5,395 bases of DNA from Bacteroides sp. (GTDB taxonomy: Bacteria; Bacteroidota; Bacteroidia; Bacteroidales; Bacteroidaceae): assembly GCA_019412865.1 (NCBI GenBank), contig DXOJ01000732.1:1-5395 (forward strand). The letters run 5' to 3'. The notes under the pieces are model-generated. The model was not told the DNA's origin, did not search any database, and saw only the letters and a list, made by a program, of their open reading frames with translations. Positions within the stretch are counted from its first letter, which is position 1; every line of letters begins with the position of its first letter. Position numbers and translations under genes: made by a program. This document shows positions 1 through 5,395 of the stretch, piece after piece.

Positions 1-2
1 TT

Positions 3-1232
3 ATGCAACCATCAAATACTGAATTGATTCTGATTCGAGTTACCGGCGAAGATCGCCCGGGACTGACTGCTTCCGTGACCGAAATCCTTGCCAAATATGA
101 TGCCACGATTCTCGATATCGGCCAGGCAGATATTCATAATACATTATCGCTGGGTATCCTGTTCAAGAGTGAAGAAAGACATTCCGGATTCATTATGAAG
201 GAACTGTTGTTCAAGGCTTCTTCTCTGGGAGTGACCATCCGGTTTGAACCTATCACCACCGAGCAATATGAAAACTGGGTAGGTATGCAAGGGAAAAACC
301 GTTATATCCTGACGGTTCTGGGACGCAAGCTTTCCGCCCGACAGATTTCTGCCGCTACAAGCATATTGGCCGAGCAGGGCATGAATATTGATGCTATCAA
401 ACGTCTGACAGGTCGTATCCCGTTGGATGAATGTCAGGCAGATGCACGCACCAGGGCTTGCATCGAATTTTCAGTGAGAGGTACTCCGAAAGATCGCATT
501 GCGATGCAAGAGAAGCTGATGAAGTTGGCCAGCGAACTGGAAATGGACTTTTCTTTCCAACAGGATAATATGTACCGTCGTATGCGCCGTCTGATCTGTT
601 TTGATATGGACTCTACATTAATCGAAACAGAGGTGATTGACGAACTGGCTATCCGTGCCGGTGTAGGCGACGAAGTAAAGGCCATCACGGAAAGCGCCAT
701 GCGTGGAGAAATAGACTTTACAGAGAGCTTTACCCGCCGTGTAGCACTATTGAAAGGGCTGGACGAATCGGTCATGCAGGAAATAGCCGAGAGCCTGCCT
801 ATCACGGAGGGCGTAGAACGGCTGATGTATGTATTGAAGAAGTACGGTTACAAAATCGCCATCCTTTCGGGAGGATTCACTTATTTCGGCCAATACCTGC
901 AAAAGAAATACGGTATAGATTACGTCTATGCCAACGAACTGGAAATCATCGACGGCAAACTGACCGGACGTTACCTGGGAGATGTAGTAGACGGAAAACG
1001 GAAAGCCGAACTGCTCCGCCTCATTGCACAAGTGGAAAAGGTGGATATTGCACAGACCATAGCCGTAGGAGACGGAGCTAACGACCTCCCTATGCTAGGG
1101 GTTGCCGGACTGGGAATTGCTTTCCACGCAAAGCCTAAAGTGGTGGCAAATGCCAAGCAATCGATCAACACCATCGGGCTGGATGGAGTGCTCTATTTCC
1201 TCGGATTCAAAGATTCTTACTTGAATATGTAA
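3..1232 (+). CDS. serB: Phosphoserine phosphatase with two N-terminal ACT domains
   Basis: This 409-residue cytosolic enzyme hydrolyses O-phospho-L-serine to L-serine, the last step of serine synthesis from 3-phosphoglycerate. The first ACT domain spans about residues 7-85 and carries the ligand-loop motif GEDRPGLT (15-22). The second spans about 100-185 and has a diverged loop around VLGRKLSA (105-112). The HAD-type phosphatase domain covers about 195-405. Its motifs are intact: FDMDST with nucleophile Asp201 and acid/base Asp203, SGG with Ser289, Lys334 in GKRKAE, and GDGANDL with the Mg-binding Asp357 and Asp361. The length matches the long, double-ACT SerB type (about 400-410 residues, as in mycobacterial SerB2), not the shorter enterobacterial form. 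The ATG lies two bases from the window edge. It is accepted because the ACT domain begins almost at once, but an upstream start and the promoter cannot be judged. ACT domains in this family usually bind amino acids, so serine feedback is likely but inferred. No terminator is visible before the helicase gene. Confidence 0.95.
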   Translation: MQPSNTELILIRVTGEDRPGLTASVTEILAKYDATILDIGQADIHNTLSLGILFKSEERHSGFIMKELLFKASSLGVTIRFEPITTEQYENWVGMQGKNRYILTVLGRKLSARQISAATSILAEQGMNIDAIKRLTGRIPLDECQADARTRACIEFSVRGTPKDRIAMQEKLMKLASELEMDFSFQQDNMYRRMRRLICFDMDSTLIETEVIDELAIRAGVGDEVKAITESAMRGEIDFTESFTRRVALLKGLDESVMQEIAESLPITEGVERLMYVLKKYGYKIAILSGGFTYFGQYLQKKYGIDYVYANELEIIDGKLTGRYLGDVVDGKRKAELLRLIAQVEKVDIAQTIAVGDGANDLPMLGVAGLGIAFHAKPKVVANAKQSINTIGLDGVLYFLGFKDSYLNM

Positions 1233-1250
1233 TTAGACCAAAAAATAGAT

Positions 1251-1258
1251 TATCTTTG
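1251..1258 (+). promoter_or_regulatory. Probable -7 element of the helicase promoter
   Basis: TATCTTTG is a perfect match to the Bacteroidota -7 consensus TAnnTTTG. It lies 20 bases before the helicase ATG, inside the 46-base gap after serB. No convincing -33 TTTG is found 19-21 bases upstream, where the sequence is the end of serB. The predicted leader is very short (roughly 15 bases) and A-rich, with no Shine-Dalgarno sequence, as is usual in this phylum. The helicase could also receive read-through from serB. Confidence 0.6.
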
Positions 1259-1278
1259 CTGACAAATTAAATAAAAGA

Positions 1279-2547
1279 ATGAAGTTTTCCGAACTACAAT
1301 TAAATGCAAATGTGCTTGAGGCGCTTGATGCCATGCGATTTGACGAATGTACGCCTATACAGGAGCAGGCAATTCCAATCATACTTGAGGGTAAAGATTT
1401 GATCGCAGTAGCACAGACAGGAACAGGTAAAACGGCCGCGTTTCTACTGCCTGTATTGAATAAATTATCTGAAGGTAAACATCCGGAAGATGCGATTAAT
1501 TGTGTCATCATGTCTCCTACCCGGGAATTGGCCCAACAGATCGACCAGCAAATGGAAGGGTTTTCCTATTTCATGCCGGTATCGAGTGTTGCCGTATACG
1601 GTGGAAATGATGGAATATTGTTCGAACAACAGAAAAAAGGACTCACTTTAGGAGCTGATGTTGTTATTGCTACTCCCGGACGTCTGATCGCCCATTTAAG
1701 CCTTGGATATGTAGATCTTTCCAAGGTTTCTTATTTTATTCTGGATGAAGCGGACCGGATGCTCGACATGGGATTCTATGAAGATATCATGCAAATTGCG
1801 AAATATCTGCCGAAGGAACGACAGACAATCATGTTTTCTGCAACAATGCCTGCAAAGATTCAGCAATTGGCAAACACAATCTTAAATAATCCGTCAGAGA
1901 TAAAGCTCGCAGTTTCCAAACCTGCAGAAAAGATTATTCAGGCAGCATACGTTTGCTACGAAAATCAAAAGCTGGGAATCATACGCAGTCTTTTTATGGA
2001 TGAAGTTCCGGAACGTGTGATTGTCTTTGCATCTTCTAAAATCAAGGTCAAGGAAGTAGCCAAGGCTTTGAAATCCATGAAACTGAACGTAGGGGAAATG
2101 CATTCGGATCTGGAACAGACTCAACGGGAAACTGTTATGCATGAGTTTAAAGCCGGACGAATCAATATATTGGTAGCTACGGACATCGTTGCACGTGGTA
2201 TAGATATCGATGATATCCGCCTGGTTATCAACTTCGACGTGCCTCACGACAGCGAAGACTATGTACACCGTATCGGACGTACAGCACGTGCCAACAATGA
2301 TGGTGTAGCACTTACGTTCATCAGCGAGAAAGAACAAAGTAACTTCAAAAGTATTGAGAACTTCCTGGAAAAAGAGATTTATAAAATTCCTATTCCCGAA
2401 GAATTGGGAGAAGCTCCGGAATACAAGCCACGTTCTTTTAGCAAGGGCAAGGGTGGCAACTACAAAAGAAAAGATTTCCGGGGAAAAAGGAATAATAATA
2501 ACGGAGGAAAGAGAAATAACCGTCCGTCTCCCCCCAGACAAAATTAA
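1279..2547 (+). CDS. DEAD-box ATP-dependent RNA helicase, RhlE-like
   Basis: This 422-residue cytosolic helicase would unwind or remodel RNA duplexes using ATP, in roles such as ribosome assembly, RNA decay or cold adaptation. All core motifs are present: Q motif around Phe21 to Gln28, Walker A AQTGTGKT (45-52), PTRELA (80-85), TPGR (132-135), DEAD (156-159), SAT (187-189), VIVFASSK (247-254), ATDIVARGID (300-309) and HRIGRTAR (330-337). RecA-like domain 1 covers about 20-210 and domain 2 about 220-370. The tail from about residue 383 is low-complexity and rich in Lys, Arg, Gly and Asn, including an NNNN run at 405-408, and is likely a disordered RNA-binding extension. The start is supported by the typical family opening (MKFSEL...). 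The overall pattern is closest to the RhlE subfamily, but Bacteroidota carry several paralogues, so no gene symbol is assigned. The gene appears to have its own promoter and ends at a strong terminator. Confidence 0.94.
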   Translation: MKFSELQLNANVLEALDAMRFDECTPIQEQAIPIILEGKDLIAVAQTGTGKTAAFLLPVLNKLSEGKHPEDAINCVIMSPTRELAQQIDQQMEGFSYFMPVSSVAVYGGNDGILFEQQKKGLTLGADVVIATPGRLIAHLSLGYVDLSKVSYFILDEADRMLDMGFYEDIMQIAKYLPKERQTIMFSATMPAKIQQLANTILNNPSEIKLAVSKPAEKIIQAAYVCYENQKLGIIRSLFMDEVPERVIVFASSKIKVKEVAKALKSMKLNVGEMHSDLEQTQRETVMHEFKAGRINILVATDIVARGIDIDDIRLVINFDVPHDSEDYVHRIGRTARANNDGVALTFISEKEQSNFKSIENFLEKEIYKIPIPEELGEAPEYKPRSFSKGKGGNYKRKDFRGKRNNNNGGKRNNRPSPPRQN

Positions 2548-2567
2548 AGCAAGGCTTTTTTAATCCG

Positions 2568-2600
2568 GCACTATACGATCTGAATGTATGGTGCTTTTTT
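2568..2600 (+). terminator. Intrinsic terminator after the helicase gene
   Basis: The 9-bp stem pairs GCACTATAC (2568-2576) with GTATGGTGC (2586-2594), with a single G-T wobble and a 9-base loop. It is followed at once by six T residues (2595-2600). It starts 20 bases after the helicase stop. The T-tract runs two bases into the stop codon of the convergent lipoprotein gene. Read on the minus strand the same hairpin lacks a T-tract, so it appears to act in the plus direction only. A weak 5-bp inverted repeat (AAAGC/GCTTT, 2546-2558) followed by Ts precedes it and may contribute. Confidence 0.85.
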
Positions 2601-3396
2601 ATTTGGATGAAGTGATAGTCAAATCTCCTTTAAAACTTACTTCCATATTTACAATGCTATATATGGAAGTTTCCGGAATGGCCAGGACAGCTTGATAATG
2701 AAAACCGTTCCGGTCTACTTTCATAAACTTTGTATCTGACAGGATGGATTGCTCCAGAAAATCGACAGGAAGTACTTTGTCAAACATCTGTTTGGTAACA
2801 TCGCTGGCAAACAGGCTCTTTTTACCTTCATACACACAAATGTGCATCACATTATCATAGTATACATTATCCATGCTAATCCCGTCTTCGGAATAAGTCG
2901 TCTTGATGACTCTCATTTTAGAAGGATTAATATATACGTATGCGCGATAGCGAGTGCCATTATAGGTCACTACACTATCGCGTTTGGTTACTTCCGTATA
3001 TGCCGGAATGACTAATTCCTGACGGACAAAATAGATTGAATCATTGGCATCTTCGGATTTATGCAACTTAATTACATCATCCGTTATGGAATGAAACCAG
3101 AATATATGTTCTGCCTGCTTATCAATCTTGTAATAAGTAGTATCATTTCCATAAGTATAAAGAGTATCCCGTATTATTTTAAATGCAATGGGAGTACTTT
3201 GTACATCTGCATAGTAGATAGTATCTCCTTCTACACGCATCAACGGGCTCTCCGTTTCATCGTCCAGCCAAATTCCCTGCAGTAGTCCTTTTGCACTAAG
3301 ATCCTCTTTCTCTTGTTGAAGAGAATGGGGACTCTTATTGCCGCTACATGCCGCGAAAAAGATTGCCATTAACGATACAGCCACATTTTTCATCAT
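2599..3396 (-). CDS. Putative lipoprotein of unknown function
   Basis: This is a 265-residue protein I cannot assign to a function. It opens with a short signal peptide: Lys3, then a hydrophobic stretch, then a lipobox-like FAAC with the probable lipidated Cys17 (a second ATG at codon 2 is equally plausible as start). Residues after the cysteine (SGNKSPH) contain no acidic cluster of the kind known to export lipoproteins to the surface in Bacteroidota. I therefore infer a periplasm-facing, outer-membrane anchored protein. The mature part is rich in Thr, Tyr, Asp and Ile, with alternating patterns such as GDTIYYADV and RDTLYTYGNDTTYY (about 57-91). This suggests a beta-rich fold with a lipocalin-like look in the first half and a second beta-rich part from about 130. 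It resembles small Bacteroidota lipoprotein families of the DUF4738 kind, but that is from memory and unverified. It follows ugd by 36 bases and probably has its own promoter at 3414-3443. No terminator with a T-tract is seen after its stop on this strand. Confidence 0.85.
   Translation of the reverse strand: MMKNVAVSLMAIFFAACSGNKSPHSLQQEKEDLSAKGLLQGIWLDDETESPLMRVEGDTIYYADVQSTPIAFKIIRDTLYTYGNDTTYYKIDKQAEHIFWFHSITDDVIKLHKSEDANDSIYFVRQELVIPAYTEVTKRDSVVTYNGTRYRAYVYINPSKMRVIKTTYSEDGISMDNVYYDNVMHICVYEGKKSLFASDVTKQMFDKVLPVDFLEQSILSDTKFMKVDRNGFHYQAVLAIPETSIYSIVNMEVSFKGDLTITSSK
2943..2982. repeat. Nested inverted repeat inside the lipoprotein gene
   Basis: A perfect 8-bp, GC-rich inverted repeat, CGCGATAG (2943-2950) and CTATCGCG (2975-2982), encloses a second partial stem: AGTG-CC (2953-2958) pairs with GG-T-CACT (2965-2971) around a 6-base loop ATTATA. 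Together they can fold into a hairpin of about 14 base pairs with a small internal loop and one bulge. It lies within the coding sequence of the lipoprotein, with no T-tract. A single 8-bp repeat is expected by chance about this often in a window of this size; the nesting makes it less trivial. Confidence 0.5.
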
Positions 3397-3413
3397 CTAT
3401 TTTAGTTTTTATA

Positions 3414-3443
3414 TAAAGATACTCTTATTTTTTTATTTACCAA
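3414..3443 (-). promoter_or_regulatory. Probable promoter of the lipoprotein gene
   Basis: On the minus strand TTG (3443-3441) is followed after 19 bases by TATCTTTA (3421-3414). This matches the Bacteroidota arrangement TTTG, 19-21 bases, TAnnTTTG, with the first T of the -33 box and the final G of the -7 box differing. The -33 part lies in the last codons of ugd. The -7 part ends about 17 bases before the lipoprotein start, implying a leader of roughly ten bases. The gene may thus be transcribed on its own as well as by read-through from ugd. Confidence 0.5.
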
Positions 3444-4746
3444 TACAGTGATAAACAAATCCGAGTTCTTCCATCTCTTTTTTATCATATATATTACGTC
3501 CGTCCAACACAATCTGCCGGGACATCGTTTTCTTGATAACGGCCCATGAAGGCAGACGGAATTCTTTCCATTCGGTAACCAACATCAACACATCAGCATC
3601 CAGTACGGCATCATACATATCGCAAGCATAATAGATAGTATCACCAATCCTGCGCTTACATTCTTGCACGGCAGCCGGATCGTATGCGCGTACTTTACAA
3701 CCTGCTTTCAGCAATTTATCGATCAGGACTAATGCCGGAGCCTCACGCATATCATCCGTTTCCGGTTTAAATGCCAATCCCCACAAAGCAACAGTCTTAC
3801 CCTGCAAATCACCATTAAACTGTTTCATTAACTTTTCGAACAAGACGCTTTTTTGGTTCTCATTCACTTCTTCCACAGCCGTAAGTACCCGCATGGTATA
3901 ACCATTCTGTTCTGCTGTTTTAATCAATGCCTTCACATCTTTGGGGAAGCAGGAACCACCATATCCGATACCCGGGTACAGAAACTTACGTCCGATACGA
4001 GTATCCGAACCTATCCCACTACGCACCATATTCACATCCGCACCAACAATCTCGCACAAGTTTGCAATATCATTCATAAAGCTTATACGGGTTGCCAGCA
4101 TCGAATTTGCCGCATATTTAGTCATTTCCGCAGACGGAATATCCATGAAAATCACACGGAAATTATTCAATAAGAATGGTTTATATAGTTTGGACATCAA
4201 TTTCTCCGCACGTGCCGACTCCACTCCCACTACCACGCGGTCCGGGCTCATAAAGTCACTGATAGCATTTCCTTCTTTAAGGAATTCCGGATTAGAAGCC
4301 ACATCAAAATCAACCGTCACGCCTCTCTTATCCAGTTCTTCCTGAATAACCGCACGAACCTTACTGGCAGTGCCTACCGGAACGGTACTTTTGGTAACTA
4401 CCAATTTATACTGTTTCATATTGCGACCAATGGTACGGGCCACCTCCAATACGTATTTCAAATCAGCGCTGCCATCTTCATCCGGAGGAGTTCCAACTGC
4501 ACTGAATATAACTTCCACTTCATCCAGACAACTTTCCAATGAGGTAGTAAACTTCAATCGCTTTGCTTTCATATTACGGAGTACCATCTCTTCCAATCCA
4601 TTTTCATAAATTGGAATGTTCCCCTTTTGCAAAGATTCGATTTTCTCTTTGTTCGTGTCCACGCACGTTACATTCACGCCAATTTCGGCAAAACATGTGC
4701 CTGACACCAGACCCACATACCCTGTTCCCACGATTGCAATTTTCAT
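3433..4746 (-). CDS. ugd: UDP-glucose 6-dehydrogenase
   Basis: This 437-residue cytosolic enzyme oxidises UDP-glucose to UDP-glucuronate in two NAD-dependent steps, supplying acidic sugar units for capsule and other surface glycans. The N-terminal Rossmann domain shows GTGYVG (7-12) and acidic Asp30 for NAD binding, then GTPP (85-88) and KSTVPVGT (119-126). SNPEFLKEGNA (151-161) is followed by the central domain with Lys210 and Asn214. The catalytic Cys266 sits in GYGGSCFPKD (261-270). The C-terminal UDP-binding domain has GLAFKPETDD (323-332), YDP (355-357), TEWKEF (391-396) and DGRN (415-418). All key residues are present and the length is typical. The family also includes UDP-ManNAc and GDP-mannose dehydrogenases, but the SNPEFLKEG and GLAFKPETDDMREAP signatures favour UDP-glucose. 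The gene begins 26 bases after rfbC on the same strand, with no terminator or clear promoter between, so the two are probably co-transcribed. Confidence 0.94.
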   Translation of the reverse strand: MKIAIVGTGYVGLVSGTCFAEIGVNVTCVDTNKEKIESLQKGNIPIYENGLEEMVLRNMKAKRLKFTTSLESCLDEVEVIFSAVGTPPDEDGSADLKYVLEVARTIGRNMKQYKLVVTKSTVPVGTASKVRAVIQEELDKRGVTVDFDVASNPEFLKEGNAISDFMSPDRVVVGVESARAEKLMSKLYKPFLLNNFRVIFMDIPSAEMTKYAANSMLATRISFMNDIANLCEIVGADVNMVRSGIGSDTRIGRKFLYPGIGYGGSCFPKDVKALIKTAEQNGYTMRVLTAVEEVNENQKSVLFEKLMKQFNGDLQGKTVALWGLAFKPETDDMREAPALVLIDKLLKAGCKVRAYDPAAVQECKRRIGDTIYYACDMYDAVLDADVLMLVTEWKEFRLPSWAVIKKTMSRQIVLDGRNIYDKKEMEELGFVYHCIGK

Positions 4747-4772
4747 ACTTAATCTATTGTTTGTTTAGAAAT

Positions 4773-5321
4773 TCATTCAAAATAAACGGCGTCCTTGAAA
4801 GCAGTTCCCTCTCTGTCTTTCGCAGATAATAACATTTGCGACTCTGCCAACGGCCAGTCGATCCCCAATGCTTCGTCATTATATAAAATAGAGGCTTCTG
4901 CCTGCGGAGCATACTTGTTATCTACCTTATATGTAAAAACAGCTTCTTCACTCAAGACAGCAAAGCCATGAGCAAAACCACGGGGAATAAAAAATTGTCT
5001 CTTGTTTTCTTCACTAAGCAATACACAAACATGCTTTCCAAACGTAGGCGATGATTTACGCAAATCAACGGCAACGTCGAGCACTTCTCCTTTAAGAACA
5101 CGAACTAGTTTCGCCTGACTATGTTCTCCTTTTTGATAGTGCAATCCACGCAATACACCAAAAGATGATTTCGACTCGTTGTCCTGTATAAAGTTTACGG
5201 GACCAATATTGGCTTCAAACTCTTCTTTCTTATAGGCTTCCATAAAATAGCCCCGTTCATCGGAGAAAACTCTAGGCTCGATCAGCCATACTCCGTCTAT
5301 TTCTGTCTGTATATAGTTCAT
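4773..5321 (-). CDS. rfbC: dTDP-4-dehydrorhamnose 3,5-epimerase
   Basis: This 182-residue cytosolic cupin enzyme (RmlC/RfbC) epimerises C3 and C5 of dTDP-4-keto-6-deoxy-D-glucose, the third step towards dTDP-L-rhamnose for surface polysaccharides. Seen in the sequence are the N-terminal substrate-site segment FSDERGYF (19-26), RGLHYQ (58-63) with the catalytic base His61, Lys71 in AKLVRV, the cupin strand IPRGFAHGF (112-120), Tyr131 in TYKV as the probable general acid, and Asp169 in SAKD, which by spacing corresponds to the Asp that pairs with the catalytic His. Having both the His and the Tyr argues for a true 3,5-epimerase over the related 3,4-ketoisomerases. The length is normal (about 180-190). 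The start is supported by the usual distance to the first strand and by a promoter-like element 27 bases upstream. It appears to be the first gene of a transcript with ugd. The partner genes rmlA, rmlB and rmlD are not in the window. Confidence 0.95.
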   Translation of the reverse strand: MNYIQTEIDGVWLIEPRVFSDERGYFMEAYKKEEFEANIGPVNFIQDNESKSSFGVLRGLHYQKGEHSQAKLVRVLKGEVLDVAVDLRKSSPTFGKHVCVLLSEENKRQFFIPRGFAHGFAVLSEEAVFTYKVDNKYAPQAEASILYNDEALGIDWPLAESQMLLSAKDREGTAFKDAVYFE

Positions 5322-5347
5322 TATTGATAGTGATAAATAAAACGATG

Positions 5348-5355
5348 CAAAAGTA
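5348..5355 (-). promoter_or_regulatory. Probable -7 element of the rfbC-ugd promoter
   Basis: On the minus strand TACTTTTG matches the Bacteroidota -7 consensus TAnnTTTG perfectly. It lies 26 bases upstream of the rfbC ATG, in the 74-base non-coding stretch that reaches the window edge. No good -33 TTTG is found at the standard 19-21 base distance; the nearest TTG is about 31 bases away. The predicted leader (about 20 bases) is AT-rich and has no Shine-Dalgarno sequence. Confidence 0.65.
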
Positions 5356-5395
5356 GTGATTTTTTCGAAGTTTTCTGGGATATATTCAATTTATC

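Noticed and set aside
434..1174. Three open frames of 67-123 codons on the minus strand inside serB
   Set aside because: They overlap the conserved SerB frame, have Ser-rich or unstructured translations and no promoter or family resemblance.
2207..2221. Direct repeat of GATATC (GATATCGATGATATC)
   Set aside because: It encodes the conserved end of helicase motif V and following residues (IDIDDI), so protein constraint explains it.
1894..2541. Long open frame of 215 codons on the minus strand opposite the helicase
   Set aside because: It is fully antisense to a gene with all helicase motifs. Its translation is rich in Phe, Val and Cys with no recognisable domain and reads like a mirror of the helicase codons.
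2354..2563. Plus-strand frame of 69 codons overlapping the helicase 3' end in another frame
   Set aside because: It only re-reads the basic tail codons out of frame and runs up to the terminator region; there is no sign of translation.
3853..4829. Plus-strand open frames opposite ugd and its junction with rfbC
   Set aside because: They are shadows of the conserved ugd frame, with Ser/Thr/His-rich translations lacking any domain.
5322..5340. TGATAGTGATA repeat just upstream of rfbC as a possible operator
   Set aside because: It is short, AT-rich and falls in the predicted leader; nothing beyond base composition supports it.

Overview
The window looks like a chromosomal segment from a Bacteroides-type organism (Bacteroidota). 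It has moderate-to-low GC content. A-rich leaders without Shine-Dalgarno sequences precede the genes. Matches to the Bacteroidota -7 promoter element TAnnTTTG lie just upstream of several starts. The protein set also fits: a double-ACT SerB, an RhlE-like helicase with an Asn/Lys/Arg tail, and a small lipoprotein of Bacteroidota type. The genus is inferred from these features; no database was searched.

The layout is two convergent blocks covering five complete genes. On the plus strand, serB (3-1232, phosphoserine phosphatase, last step of serine synthesis) is followed after 46 bases by a DEAD-box RNA helicase (1279-2547), which appears to have its own promoter at 1251-1258. An intrinsic terminator at 2568-2600 closes this block. 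On the minus strand, reading from the right edge, rfbC (5321-4773, dTDP-4-dehydrorhamnose 3,5-epimerase) is followed after 26 bases by ugd (4746-3433, UDP-glucose 6-dehydrogenase). After 36 more bases comes a lipoprotein of unknown function (3396-2599), with a probable promoter of its own overlapping the end of ugd.

rfbC and ugd make sense as a pair: both produce activated sugar precursors (dTDP-rhamnose pathway and UDP-glucuronate) for surface polysaccharides. No glycosyltransferases, flippases or other rml genes are visible, so this is a precursor-supply module and not a visible capsule locus. The lipoprotein is probably anchored on the periplasmic side of the outer membrane and may or may not be linked to envelope sugar metabolism. 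serB and the helicase are housekeeping genes with no evident functional link.

No gap between genes exceeds 74 bases. I see no RNA genes, CRISPR arrays, mobile elements or attachment sites. The region is mostly ordinary. The points most worth checking are the unknown lipoprotein, a nested inverted repeat inside its coding sequence, and the transcript ends and promoters around it.
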